DNA from: Lepidostoma basale
Taxonomy: Eukaryota > Arthropoda > Insecta > Trichoptera > Lepidostomatidae
Reading direction: 5' to 3'
NCBI GenBank assembly: GCA_022606425.2
Contig: JAHDVF020000864.1
Coordinates: forward strand, 1,364,001 to 1,428,000
Length of the DNA stretch: 64,000 nt
Numbering within the stretch: position 1 is the stretch's first letter; the number at the start of each line of letters is the position of its first letter. A program made the position numbers and the translations under genes. The notes beneath the pieces are model-generated. The model had not been told where the DNA came from. It saw only the letters and a list, made by a program, of their open reading frames with translations, and made no database searches. Below, in pieces: positions 10,528 to 22,160 of this stretch.

Positions 10528-10935
10528 AGATCTCTAAGACGAATGTGTAGCAAATCTGTATATGATAGAGTGACAAATGCAAGTATAAGAAGTGAATGTG
10601 GTGCGAATGAAAGTGTTATGAACAAAAGGAAAGGGTCATTAAGATGGTTTGGACACATGGAAAGAATGAGTGAAGACAGAATGGTAAAGAAGGTATATGT
10701 AAACGGCGTGAACGGAGCTAGAAATAGAGGAAGACCGAGGAAAACGTGACACGATCAAATCAATCAAATATTGAATGTCAGACACGTGAGGAGTCGGAGA
10801 AATCGACGTGCGTGCATGACAAGATGTATGAATGTAGAGGAAGCGAGAGAAGTATGTCAGGACAGAACAGTGTGGCGTTCCATTCTTTCTGCCTACCCCT
10901 CCGGGGAGACGGCGTGATGGTTAGTTAGTTAGTTA
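10528..10935 (+). mobile_element. LINE-A 3' end
   Basis: Starts at RSLRRMCSKSVYDRVTN and keeps the frame to GRPRKT, where TGA replaces the tryptophan codon. It ends in the usual terminus and (TTAG)n. A 2-codon deletion (MNKRKGS for MNKIRKGS) separates it from the otherwise very similar copy at 8068. Confidence 0.8.
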
Positions 10936-11338
10936 TAATAGTACAAGTATAATTTCAGAGCATAGTGTATAAGGTGATAATAAACCAATTATATACATCG
11001 AAAACATTGTTTGTGTGCTTGAAGATGGATGTTACTATCTAATTGAGATTGAAACGTCGTTAAAACAATGAGGAGGGAAGACGAAAGCTGCTCAAATTCA
11101 AGGAGAAGGTATTGTAACTTGATTTCCAATTTGAACTGGGTAGTTACTAGAACACAAGCCAATTAAATGGGAAAATGAGAATCGTTCACTGACGTTAATA
11201 AACTTAATTACCATATTTTGCTCCTTTGATGCAACAACGCATTTGATTATCTTTACATATGATAATGTCTCAGATTAGCGAAACATGTCATTCCCATATA
11301 TGTATTACATCAACATTTCTAAAAAAACAGATGTTATT
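10936..11338. other. no recognised feature
   Basis: AT-rich; nothing assigned. Confidence 0.4.
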
Positions 11339-11339
11339 T

Positions 11340-11705
11340 TCTTTTTCTGCTTTATTTAGGACTGTGTCCTGTTATTTTTCGGAGCCTGTTCCTAGGATGC
11401 AGATGTCCAACTGTCTCGCCATCTTTTAGGTGGTCTTCCTGCAGGTCGATTTCCTGTTGGTACTTCATTTAGTACGACTATATTTATCACTCTTTCAGAA
11501 CATGCTCTTTCCACATGATCTCTCCAGTAGCGTCTTTTTAGTCTTCCCCATCGCACGACATCTTCTACATTGCAGATCTTTCTTATTTCAGAATTTCTTA
11601 TTCTGTCTCGGAGTGTCGTTCCCGCAACGGATCGGAGAGTCTTCATTTCTGTGGTTCTTAGGAGACTTTTTGTTCTGATGGTGTCAGCTCTCGTCAGATG
11701 TTTTT
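11340..11705 (-). mobile_element. LINE-C 3' end
   Basis: The minus-strand frame reads MKTLRSVAGTTLRDRIRNSE, ICNVEDVVRWGRLKRRYWRD and GRPPKRWRDSW, then a terminus with CCTAAATAAAGCAG. It is the C-terminal segment of a non-LTR RT. Near-identical sequence lies at 14560-14850 on the plus strand, so both belong to one family. Confidence 0.8.
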
Positions 11706-11939
11706 ATTCGTATTAATTATTGAGAAAGAGATTTTTTTATAATGTATATAAAGTAAATATTTGAAGATAATTTTAGCAGTATCTTTTAAAAAATATTTAT
11801 GTATGTTTTTCCTGAACACTTGTAAAAGTATGGTGGTGCCTGTAAGGAGGACAATCAAAGAAGGAAGAGGTCATTGTGCGATTCCAAAAATTGTATTTTT
11901 AGAATATCAGTATTTTTGGAAGAAAATTTCATTTTAGTT

Positions 11940-12030
11940 AATTGCAATACCCGATGATGCCGAATTCCGGTTGACGAAACAGCTGTAGCGCCAATTCCAC
12001 AAAAGAATAATATATTATTTGCGACAGTTT
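11940..12030 (+). repeat. P1 repeat, degenerate
   Basis: CCGATGATGCCGAATTCCGG followed by TTGACGAAACAGCTGTAG preserves GAAACAGCTGT but has lost the CTGATGA start (C to CG). Confidence 0.5.
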
Positions 12031-12650
12031 CTGAAAAAACAATGTATTATTAAAAAATATTCTTGCTTACTATGCAAAACTAATTAACTTATCTATTGTA
12101 TATGATTTATTAACAAAATATATCATCATAATATAAATAAGCAAAAACCCGGGTGTCACTAAGAAAGAGTAAGAGAATATTTTGAATACATGAGATCGAG
12201 AGAGGAATACTTCTTTGATTTTTGCCCTGTTTCCGAATCTTATTTTGAATTTTGTTCTGATTATTGTTGTATGACAGAAGCGTAAAAAATAAAAGGAGGC
12301 CAAATTTGGTATTGTTAATTGTGAAATTTTAACGTTCATGAAAAAAATGATTTATATTAAAAGTTAAAACTTATTACTGATTATGATTGTACGGTGACCA
12401 AAGTTTTTTATAGGGTAGAAAATCTTGACTTCCGTAAATATTTCACGGGTGAAACTTTTTATAAAAAAAAGCTTGTCTCTAAAGTTTTTCACAAGATCAT
12501 AAGAAATTACATTGGTTTTAAACGTAAAATAACCTTAATGGTTCGTATAACCACAAACCCAAACCCTTAATGATATTTTTCTCGGATTTAATATTTTTGT
12601 TTTGAACCCTATATACTTTTCAAAATCATTTATGTTATAAAACTAACTAG
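12031..12650. other. no recognised feature
   Basis: AT-rich; nothing assigned. Confidence 0.4.
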
Positions 12651-13065
12651 AATTTGTTTTTTTGTATTCAAATACTTGTAGACAAATACTGGATTTTTAC
12701 CCATTGCGGTTTATCATTTTTTTAAGGATTAATTGTTTAAGAATTTGGTTTTAATTTTTTTATTATTATTTATACGATTTAATTTGGGAGTATCGTGAGA
12801 GGACTCTCATTACTGATACCCCACTATTTATGACATGACTTTTTTTATACATTATTATAAACAGGAAATATTCTTATTGTAAAAAAATATACATAGAATT
12901 ACTTAAAACTAACTAAACTAAACAATCTAGCAAATAACAAGTTACGGCAAGTAAAAATTACTATTAAATTTAAGTTTTTTAAAAGTTAAATATAAAAATG
13001 ATAAACACGCAATGGGTAAAAATCCAGTATTTGTCTACAAGTATTTGTAAACAAAAAAACAAATT
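12651..13065. mobile_element. MITE with long terminal inverted repeats
   Basis: About 75 bp at 12651-12724 are repeated inverted at 12990-13065, including CTTGTAGACAAATACTGGAT and TTTTTACCCATTGCG. The core (12765-12850, GGGAGTATCGTGAGAGGACT) recurs inverted at 38810-38930. No ORF. The TIR resembles the Z-family ends (26060-26105), so the two may share a transposase. No target duplication found. Confidence 0.7.
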
Positions 13066-13170
13066 GTATAAAAAACTGGTACAAGTTAAAAGCATAAAAA
13101 TTGGAGTTTCACTCCAGGCGTTATCTAGCAATGTGATAATTGCGTAAAAGCCTTTCACAATGTTGCGTAT

Positions 13171-13250
13171 CTTCTACATTCATACACCGTGACACGCACA
13201 CCGGACGATTGACTCCGAAACATGGCCGCCTTTGCATTTCTCGATTTATT
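13171..13250 (-). mobile_element. LINE-A internal fragment, degraded
   Basis: CTACATTCATACACCGTGAC and ATGGCCGCCTTTGCATTTCT align with the antisense of the family's RRACMTRCMNVEEA region. No tail. Confidence 0.5.
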
Positions 13251-13785
13251 TTTTATTCACATTATTTGTATTCAAAAGCAATGTGAATAAAACAATAAAT
13301 ATGCTTCAAGACGATTCGAAGCAAAATATCTTTTGCATACAACAATAAAATTTAAAAACGTGAGATTTTTTTTCATATAAAATTGTCGCTCATATATGCC
13401 CGACAATTTGTGTCAGTCAGACTTTATCAGCCAGCGAAATTCATCAACGAAGGGGATTTGAAGGAAGAGAAAGTTTTACACAATAATTAAAGTGTACAAG
13501 GATATCGTCACATTCACATCACAGGTGGCAGGGTCCCAAAGAGTGGAATGTTTAGGAGGTGGGAGTAGTAAGTGGAAAACTTAGGAGTTTCCTTGTTAGA
13601 GTAATCACCTGGAAACCGAGAGTAAACATCGCTGGGGATGCTCTGGAACCTTCTACGTAATAATGTCAAGGTTTCATTGATACATTAAAATGTTCGGATT
13701 CTCGTGTGACTTCAAATTATACAATACAACTATTTTAACTTATGTTAATACAATTTGTTTAAATTAATCTTAAATGAGCATAATT
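13251..13785. other. no recognised feature
   Basis: 13430-13640 has a more balanced composition but no ORF or recurring repeat. Confidence 0.4.
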
Positions 13786-13787
13786 TT

Positions 13788-14195
13788 ATTTTATTTCATT
13801 TTCATTTCATTTATTTTAATAAAAATTACAAAAATTACAGACATATTTTCAGATCGTTTGCAATTACATTATGAGAATTCAAAAGAGAAGCATAAAAAAA
13901 TAAATAAAAATAAGCTTAAGAATTAGAAATAATCATAACATTGGTATTGCATCCCTGAGGCCACTCACATTATCACAAAATATGTCGACCTCCGCGGCGA
14001 CCCGATTAAGCAATAAGATTGCCTTACCCACAGGCATAACCATTGGCAGGTTGGTTCTGCAGCGCGGCAAATAAAACAATTTGTGCTATCTTTGACGAAG
14101 GTAATTATCAGGGACAAATAGACCTACATCACTCAGGACATCCGAGTTTTGTATATGGTCGCTATATATCATTAATGCTGCACATAATTCCACAT
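13788..14195 (-). mobile_element. LINE-D (Jockey-like) 3' end
   Basis: On the minus strand, CRTNLPMVMPVGKAILLLNR, then FCDNVSGLRDAIPML, matches the C-terminus of the longer copy at 45270-46110. A TGAAAA-rich tail lies at 13788-13812. Frame damage upstream. Confidence 0.7.
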
Positions 14196-14204
14196 ATCAC
14201 CTCA

Positions 14205-14866
14205 AAGATTCAACATGAAAATCTCCATAGACAAGACAAAGAGTATGGTTACATCAAGGCAACCAGCACGATGCAAGCTTGCATTAGATAATAAAATAAT
14301 AGAACAAGTGGTGCATTTCAAGTACTGAGGTGTTGATGTATCCAGCAGCAGTGACCTATACGGAGAAGTAAGTGAACTAACAAACAGGGCCGCCGCGCCG
14401 TTGTGGCTGGCTGCTTGAAGAATGCTGTTTGGAAAAATAAAAATATGCCAAAGGAGATCAAAATTTGAATCTGCAAGACATGCGTTCGTCCTATAATGAT
14501 ATATGGAATAGAAACGAGAGCCGATACCATCATAACAAAAAGTCTCCTAAGAACCACAGAAATGAAGACTCTCCGATCCGTTGCGGGAACGTCACTCCGA
14601 GATAGAATAAGAAATTCTGAAATAAGAAAGATCTGCAATGTAGAATATTTCGTGCGATAGGGAAGACTGAGAAGACGAAAAAGCATGTTCCGAAAGAGTG
14701 ATATACGAGTAGTGAGCCGCAAATAAAGTACCAACAGGAAATCGACCTCCAGGAAGACCACCTAAAAGATGGCGAGACAGTTGGACATCTGCATCTCAGA
14801 AACAGGCTCCGAGAAATAACAGGACACAGTCCTAAATAAAGCAGAAGAAGAAGAAGAAGATTAAAG
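14205..14866 (+). mobile_element. LINE-C 3' half
   Basis: Reads MKISIDKTKSM (RT thumb start), then HFKY-GVDVSSSSDLYGE with a stop where L is expected, RPIMIYGIET in shifted frames, ATEMKTLRSVAGTS-like and RKICNVE, then GRPPRRPPKRWRDSW. The tail is AAGCAGAAGAAGAAG. It is 5' truncated and carries several frameshifts. It is longer than the 11340 copy and shows that the family has a YLG-type thumb region. Confidence 0.8.
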
Positions 14867-15192
14867 TTCGTTTGGTTCATATGACGCATACACTAATAAA
14901 TAATAAAGAACGTATAAAACGCCTTCTCATTGCGGGAACGGCAAAACGCATAACAGTAAAGTATACAAAATTGTAGAACTGCAGGCGTATAACCCGCTTT
15001 TTCAAAAGTTTCCTTTAGTATACATATAAATATGTTAAGTAGAAATTAAGCTTACTAATTACGTTTTGTAGAATCATTATCATATTAAAAAAAAATATCT
15101 CTCATTTCTAAAAAAAGATATTAAAAAATTTATAATTAATATATTTTTTAAACTAAAAGCATATATTTTTAAATTTATTACTGGTATTTGAG
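14867..15192. other. no recognised feature
   Basis: AT-rich; nothing assigned. Confidence 0.4.
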
Positions 15193-15362
15193 CTAACTAA
15201 CCATCACGCCGTCTCCCCGAAGGTAGGGAGAAAGGATGAATCGCCAGAGTGTTCTTTCCGGGTATAATTATCTTGATTCCTTAAAATTCACAGATGGTGT
15301 CATGCACGCACGTCGATTTTTTCGACTCATCACGTGGCCGATATTTAATATGTAATTGATTA
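15193..15362 (-). mobile_element. LINE-A 3' end, short
   Basis: Family terminus (CCATCACGCCGTCTCCCCGA on the plus strand) with two TTAG units, truncated after about 170 bp. Confidence 0.7.
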
Positions 15363-15474
15363 AAATTGTTTATAACATGAATATTTAGACCCAATTAAGA
15401 CGATGAAGCTTGGCCTCAAACTAATAATACTAAGTTGAACAAGTTAATATATATTTTTATAAAATATAATATTA

Positions 15475-16155
15475 CTAATATTTGTGAATGTATACTTATA
15501 CCTGTATACGAAATCCTGGATTTTCACCAAAGGGTGGTTAATTCAAATTTAATTGTATCTCAATAGAGACGAAGACGCAAACTGGAAACTGAACATGGAT
15601 GATCAAGGTGTTTACAGGACTTATGACCTGTCATTGGTTGGGTTAAGCGCACGCTTTATGTAATTACAACATTCCCCATTTCACCTTTGTTATTGTGATC
15701 ATGCATGACATATTTTTGGAAGATGTATCTATACTTCAAATCCATATCTATCTTCACGTGTCAGTTTCAATTAGCCATCTATGTAGATTTGATTGCACTT
15801 GTGAATTTTTCAAGATTAACCTATACAACCGACCCATTAACGCCATCTATGGAGAATGATTTTCGGCATTTAGCAAACTACCTTATTAACACAATGCGAA
15901 GGCTGTCGCCTATTTAACGTATTGTTAGAAGCCGCCAGGAGTATTATTCCATTCTATATGCCAAAGAATTGACCAGAATAATTACAAATATTTGTGAATG
16001 TACGAGTATACTTATACCTGTATACGAAATCCTGGATTACAATAAAGCGTGCGCTTAACCCAACCAATGACAGGCCATAAGTCCTGTAAACACCTTGATC
16101 ATCCATGTTCAGTTTCCAGTTTGCGTCTTCGTCTCTATTGAGATACAATTTAAAA
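15475..16155. repeat. Z family, compound inverted copy
   Basis: Starts with GAATGTATACTTATACCTGT, then TCCTGGATTTTCACC, then the core ATCTCAATAGAGACGAAGAC and TACAGGACTTATGACCTGTC. The same core returns inverted at 16030-16150. Other copies are at 25789, 41877, 59570 and 63425. No transposase coding. Confidence 0.7.
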
Positions 16156-16980
16156 AAATAAAAAATAAAAAATAATAATAATAATAATATTACTAAGTGT
16201 TTCTAACTATTTATTGAATTAATACGGAGGACAAATGATAAAAATAATTATATTTTTATAAAAAATGAAAACAAGAAAGTTTTCTAGAATTACATATGGC
16301 ATTATAGCTTTTATTTTCTTCTTATTATGCCATTGCATAAATTGTCACTTTTTAATAATCATTCACCAAACTTGTGTAAAAATCCAAAGTAATGATTTTT
16401 TTTGTGTTTTCACTGTGGTATCAAGAATAAAATATCTTAAGACTATCAAGTATACTGACTTATGGCTGACATTACGATGATATTTTATTGTAATATTGAA
16501 TTATTTACTTGGTGAACCAATCTGTTGAAAATACATATAAAAACTTTTTGATCAGACTGTTATTATAATCATTTGATTATTAAACTAGGCTCAAATTATA
16601 AACCTGTTTTTTTAATATAATTTATTTTAAAGTATAGCCCTTTATAAAGTTTTATTTGGCAAATTTAATTTAATTTCTAATAATTTTTCATAAGAATAGT
16701 GATTTAGATATAAACCTATGTAGGCGTGAAACAACATTTATTCAAAATTAATAAATCTTTTTAACACAATTTATTAGAATAATTTGGTGAAGGTTAGATT
16801 TGGACCACCTTTGAAAAGAAAATAATGATAATTATTAATTTTCATCGCATTAAATTGTCTTAAATGAAAATGAATTCATGTATTTTATGTAAATAAATTA
16901 TACTGAATGATATGTTCTTTTAAAATATTATTTATCATATAATTTTCATTATAATCTCCCACGACTCGCATATTAATTTT
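16156..16980. other. AT-rich stretch
   Basis: A short (AAT)n run lies near 16172-16191. Otherwise nothing assigned. Confidence 0.4.
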
Positions 16981-16984
16981 CAGA

Positions 16985-17062
16985 CAGTCTAAACCGGAAA
17001 TTGAACCCGGGACCTTCGGTTTTGTAGTTATAGCTGTTGCCACTTTGCCACGAAAGACGTTG
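16985..17062 (-). mobile_element. tRNA-derived SINE head
   Basis: On the minus strand, CGTGGCAAAGTGGCAACAGC is A-box-like and CCCGGGTTCAATTTCCGG is B-box-like. The body differs from SINE-S, so it may be another SINE or an old truncated copy. No tRNA fold with a plausible anticodon arm was evident. Confidence 0.5.
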
Positions 17063-17620
17063 GTTTTGGATGATTGAAAAGACTAAGTTAAAAACTTTAT
17101 ATCAACCTATTATAAACTAATAAAACTTATATAAAAGTTTTGATGCCATCAGATTTTTTATGAATTGTTGTAGAACTTTTTTTTTATGGCCGAATATTTT
17201 TATGCACTCCCTAGGCCCGTCCCCCGTCCATGAGTGACTTAACGTAAAAAAAAAATTATTAAACCAATATTTGCAACCAGACGACATTTAATCTACGCTA
17301 CTCTTCCTCGATGTCCCGCCGTACACACATAGCAATACTACATAAAAATCTACTTACTAAGACGCATTTCAATATTGCGTAGAAATAGGTATTTCACACA
17401 TTTTTTCGTATGAACTCAAAAGTGTTTTTCGAACAGCCAAGCTTTGTGCGCCAAATTGAAATAGAGTACTGATTCATTACTGTACAAATGGTTTATGACT
17501 AGTACTTGAATATTGTTTTGCTCTGTTGGACCTATAGATTGTTGTTCTAAAATAAAAATAAAAAAGATAAATATGGATATATTATGGTAAAAAAATTATA
17601 TTACTCTATTGACGTATTTG
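17063..17620. other. no gene; one shared motif
   Basis: 17205-17240 is an inverted partner of 2160-2185. The rest is AT-rich and unassigned. Confidence 0.4.
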
Positions 17621-17907
17621 ATGCCCTTATGTATGGAAGTGAAAAAAAACATGAAAAAAATGAGTGAAGACAGAATGGTAAAGAAGGTATATGTAAACGG
17701 CGTGAACGGAGCTAGAAATAGAGGAAGGCCGAGGAAAACGTGGCACGATCAAATCAATCAAATATTGAATGTCGGTCACGTGAGGAGTCGGAGAATGTAG
17801 AGGAATCGAGAGAAGTATGTCAGGACAGAACAGTGTGGCATTCTATTCTTTCTGCCTACCCCTCCGGGGAGACGGCGTGATGGTTAGTTAGTTAGTTAGT
17901 TAGTTAG
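17621..17907 (+). mobile_element. LINE-A with internal deletion
   Basis: CTTATGTATGGAAGTG (the LMYGSE segment) is joined by AAAAAAACATG to KMSEDRMVKKVYVNGVNGAR, so the RINAVEMRSLRRMC part is missing. A second deletion removes RRACMTRCM. Ends with five TTAG-type units. Confidence 0.75.
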
Positions 17908-18353
17908 ACGTATTTGATTCATTATTGTAGTATGATTTCACGTTTATTTTAGGAAGGGAAAATAATTTAATATTCTTGACGGAAAAATTTCTATTCTAAG
18001 AACAAATCTCTACAGCATATTCTTAGACAGCTTCATAAATTAAATATTTTGTTCTAGTCAAATTCATATCAAGAATAAACAACTTATATTATTTCGTTGC
18101 AAGCATTTCGACTGGAGCGCGAAGAGAATGGCAAGTAATCTAAAGTGAAATAATTGTTGTAAACTTAAGACGTTAAAACCAGGACTTCCGTAATAAATGT
18201 TATTTTAAGAATAAAAATACCTTTTTTCATATTTCTATGACGTCATTGTCCAGAAAATTACATTCCGAATGGTGGTTTTGATTATTAAAGTCGTAAGTGA
18301 AAACAATATTTATATCTTTGGAAAATGATAATGTGAAATAATCACAAATTTAA
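17908..18353. other. no recognised feature
   Basis: AT-rich; nothing assigned. Confidence 0.4.
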
Positions 18354-19343
18354 CTAACTAGCCATCACAATCACTTCACGAAGGAGTAGGCAGAAGGAAA
18401 GAACCACCACACTGTTCTAACCTGACATACGAAATAATTTTAGTTGTTTATTAGAAGCAACTGGATAGACTGCAATCCATTATGAATGCTGCAGCAAGAT
18501 TAATTTTTGGTGCATCAAAATTCACCCATATAACCTCAATGCTTTATCGATTTCACTGGCTAAGGTTACCTGAGCGAATCGACTATAAACTGTGTCTACT
18601 TGTTCACAAGGCCTTACATGGACGAGCGCCCCACTACCTCACAGAACTTTGCAAGCTGACAGATTTGAACCCTCGGCAGTCAACTCTACGATCCTTGAAG
18701 AAAGAAGCAACACACAAACTTCTCGTCCCGCGGCGCCAAGGAGCTTCAAACTTCGCAGATCGCGCTTTTGGCATCGCGAGACTGACGGCGTGGAACAGGC
18801 TGCCCTACAATATCCGCAATCAAGACGACGAAGAAGTGTTCAGAAGCTCTCTTAAAACTTTTCTTTTTAAGAGAAGCTTTCCGGACGTTGAGCGCCCTTG
18901 AAGTGAATCTCTCACAAAAATAAATCATCATCATCATCATCATTATACTTCTTTTGCTTCCTCTACATTCATACATCGCTTCTCACGTGGTCTACATTTA
19001 ATATTTGATTGATTTGATTTCCCGCGTTTTACACGGTCTTCCTCTATTTTGTTAACGTCATTTACATAAACCCTCTTCACCGTGTGTCCAAATCCTCATT
19101 CATTCCGTGTGTCCAAACCATCTTAATGACCCTTTAATTATTTTGGTAATAACGCATTAATTCCCACTCCATTTACTTCTTTTGTATGTATTTGAGACAC
19201 ATGGATTACACACATTCGTTTAAGAGATCTAATTTCTACTGCATTCATTTTACTTTCATGAATCTTTTGACTGTTCCATGTAAAATTCTATCCAAAAAAG
19301 ATAAAATGGCAGTGCGTAATGGTGTTCTTGTACCTACCAATTT
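18354..19343 (-). mobile_element. LINE-A copy split by a CR1/L2-type insertion, 5' end inverted
   Basis: The minus-oriented 3' end (18354-18430) continues at 18945-19281. A plus-oriented piece, 19288-19343 (AAGATAAAATGGCAGTGCGT), then encodes the part that should lie just upstream. That is the order expected of a 5' inversion. The CR1/L2-type element sits in the segment corresponding to CCTGACATAC. Confidence 0.7.
18431..18944 (+). mobile_element. CR1/L2-type LINE 3' end
   Basis: A 139-codon frame from 18482 has LQSIMNAAARLIFGASKFTH, LYRFHWLRLPERIDYKLCLL, HKALHGRAPHYLTEL, AFGIARLTAWNRLPYNIR and FRSSLKTFLFKRSF. This is the conserved C-terminal domain of CR1/L2-group non-LTR RTs. The tail is (ATC)n at 18924-18944. 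ATAC at both junctions may be a short target duplication. It is open but 5' truncated, so it lacks RT and endonuclease. Confidence 0.85.
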
Positions 19344-19898
19344 AAGCATGAATAAAAAAAACAATGATTTTATGATTGTATAAAAAAAAAATTGATGTTT
19401 TCACATTTATTCAAAGTAATTAATGTTTTAAAAATGTTTAAAAAAAATAAGAATATCAAAACGTGAATTATTTATTTGAAAATTCTTGTATTGAGTTTTT
19501 TACGACTCTGTACATCACATAAGAAAAAACATTCTTGCTTTCGTGAAAAAAAAAATACATCCAATATTTTACGGAAAGCGATGTTTAGCCATATTATTCT
19601 CCGTGTTAAAATAAAAAAAATATAATTCTTTCACTTTAATTGTACCAAGGCGTTGTTGAATTGCTTTCACAAAGTATTCAATAAACCAAACGGCCTTTAA
19701 AATCAATCGCCGACCCCTTCAATAATAATAATTTTACCACCGGTACGTTGAAAAGCTGACATCAAAATAAACAGAAATTCTGTAATAACAGTATTTTTTA
19801 ATGTATGTATATACGAAATGTGTAAATAGTCATATATTTATTCAAGTGGGGTGGTCATAAAGCATTTGTTCTTGTAATAATTGTAAGTTATTTATTAT
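19344..19898. other. no recognised feature
   Basis: AT-rich; nothing assigned. Confidence 0.4.
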
Positions 19899-19900
19899 TA

Positions 19901-20269
19901 CCGTATTTTGGGGACTAGACGTTCTTTTCTCTTAAAAAAATTTACTCCAAAATTTAGGTGCGTCTCAAATTCTAAATTAATGTAAAAAAATTATAGTGTT
20001 TGATTCAAAATTCCCACCAGTCTTAAAAATGGCCCTATATTCGATGCCGCGAGAAACTAATATCTTTGGCAACATTGGATTCAACTGGCAACGGTAGTGC
20101 ACCGATGCGATGCGGCGAACATGAGTTGCGGGGATTCACAAGTAATTTTTTTAGTCTTGCTTTGCAATCTAATAATAAAAATTGTAAAAATGATTTTTAA
20201 AGAAAAATAGTACTCTAAAATTAAAGTGCGTCTTATTGTCCGTAGCGTCTTATAGTCCGTAAAATACGG
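19901..20269. mobile_element. MITE, CCGTATTTT-type TIR with TA flanks
   Basis: The left end CCGTATTTTGGGGACTAGAC and the right end, mirror of CCGTATTTTACGGACTATAA, form TIRs with GTGCGTCT words inside. TA lies directly outside both ends (19899-19900, 20270-20271). No ORF. TA target sites fit Tc1/mariner-superfamily mobilisation; the assignment is inference. Confidence 0.75.
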
Positions 20270-20271
20270 TA

Positions 20272-20704
20272 AATGAGATTTAAAAATACATCTAGATTAA
20301 TAAAAGGCAATATTCATAGCTAAGAGACTGATAGACTCGACAAATACTGAACCGATTGTGATGAATTGTCAATGTTGTTATAATGCATATAAATTAATTC
20401 TTACTGTAAAAGGCAAATAGTTGTCTGTATTGGTGTGAACTAATTTTGTTAGCTGTGAGTTTTTAATTGTGTGCAATGTAAGTCACTAAGAGATGGCGCT
20501 CGAATCAGTTAAATTGGCTGTCATTCGTCAGTAGATCGTCATGATGTCGATGCACGTGTATACAAGAAAAAAATATTAATGAATTTCATTGTTAAATATA
20601 ATATATTTGGAGAAACGCGTTGTTGGAAGTATTCCGTTGAATGGCATAAATGAATTGATATGAAACATAGATTATATTTGTTTAATTCACATATTCTGTA
20701 TGCA
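20272..20704. other. unassigned; possible old dispersed repeat
   Basis: GAACCGATTGTGATGAA near 20350 resembles words in dispersed insect repeats, but no partner copy lies in this window. Confidence 0.3.
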
Positions 20705-20990
20705 CGCAGAAATGGGCATGCTACGGTGGTGAGGGGAAGATTCATGGTTGCCACCATAAAAGAAAAGTTGTCAGAAACAAGGCTCCGAAACGTGATGAGG
20801 TCTCCTCACGTGAAAGTGTCTTTCCATGACTAGTAAGAAAGGGAGAGAAATACCTCAAACCACCTGGCTGACGAATGTGCAGAAGGACATGAAGACCCTA
20901 GGCCTTAAGGAGGAAGCTGATTACCAACGAAACACCTGGCGTCAAATGATAAAAAAGAGGCGAAGGGAAAGAAGAAGATAAACACGAATA
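20705..20990 (+). mobile_element. LINE-F 3' remnant
   Basis: GREIPQTTWLTNVQKDMKTL, then QRNTWRQMIKKRR near 20850-20975, resembles the C-terminal block of insect non-LTR RTs (TTW...V..D...., WR..I). The tail GGGAAAGAAGAAGATAAA ends it. Upstream frames are broken, so the 5' limit is approximate. Confidence 0.55.
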
Positions 20991-21533
20991 TAGCAATAGC
21001 AAAGATTTGTTTGGTCCGCTAGTATAGAGTACAATAAACTTATACAAAACCGTTCGTTGAATTATCGAAATCAAAATGTACAGTTTTAAATATCTATAAA
21101 ACCTACAGTTTTTGAAACAGTTAAGCTGTACGTAATGAGGTAAAGATTAAATGTATATTTAAAAATATTTGTACAGTATGGTCTCTTTTAGGTTATGGAG
21201 TTGAAAGATGAAGCGAAACTTTGATCTTAACGACTTTAGAGATATTTCAAACGAGTTCTATTGGGAGAAACAAATTTTATGGTGTAACTGGAGTAAACAC
21301 GGGGTCAGTAGTATAAATACGAGCGTTCCGTGAGATTTTTAGCTCGCCCCAATAATCGCTTTGTTTCGTTTATTTTTCTATCGGTTCCGCCAGATTTAAT
21401 GCAAAAGTAATAAATTGGATCCACATGTTCTGCACCGCTCAGAACAGGCGTAAATGAGAAACTGGGGACTTGAAATCGATGAAGGCAAAATTTTTCAGAA
21501 TGCTGTTTCGTATTGATAATGATAATTAAAAAA
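20991..21533. other. no recognised feature
   Basis: Nothing assigned. Confidence 0.4.
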
Positions 21534-21955
21534 AGATCCCCAAGACGTATGTGTGGTCAAACAAAATAAGACAGATTTTCAAATAAATCAGCATCAATCA
21601 ATAAGAAAGGAATGTAAAGCGGAGAAAGCATATATTGTATACATACAATTATGAAAGAATCACTGCGTTGATTAAGACATTTAGAAGGACAAGATGAAAG
21701 AATAATGTTAAAGAAAGTATAAGAAAGGGTGAATGGAGTTCGGAGTCGTGGGAGACCGAGGAAAACATGGCATGACCAGGTTAATCAAATTTAAAATTTT
21801 AAATGTTAGAAGTCGGAAAAATCGACGTGCGTGTATGAGTCGCTGTATGAATGTGGAGGAATCTAGAGACGTGTGTCAGGATCGCGTAGTGTAGCGGTCC
21901 TTTATAACTGCCTACCCCTTCGGAGAAACGTAGTGAAGATTTATTGTTGTTGTTA
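21534..21955 (+). mobile_element. LINE-A, TTG-tail subfamily
   Basis: A diverged copy: RSPRRMCGQ-like start, then VNGVRSRGRPRKTWHDQV and SRCMNVEESRDVCQDRVV. The terminus is GTAGTGAAG followed by TTATTGTTGTTGTTAA instead of TTAG repeats. Related copies lie at 46497 and 53858. Many stops and frameshifts. Confidence 0.75.
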
Positions 21956-21957
21956 AC

Positions 21958-22160
21958 ATGGCTACTCGCAAAATATGCATGGTGGAAGATATCGTTAGTC
22001 GGGGCAGACAACGCAGAATATACTGGTGCAGTGAATGGCGCAGGTGCAGTGAATGGATCCCTCCAAAATCTGTTGGCAACCGTCCTCCCGAAGACCGCCA
22101 AAGAGATGGAGGGATAGCTGACAACAGCGACAGACCAAATGTCTAAAATGGAAGAAGAAT
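21958..22160 (+). mobile_element. LINE-C 3' end, degraded
   Basis: RKICMVEDIVSRGRQRRIYW, then in other frames RPPKRWRD, matches LINE-C. GTGCAGTGAATGG is duplicated internally near 22026-22052. Tail is AATGGAAGAAGAATA. Confidence 0.65.
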
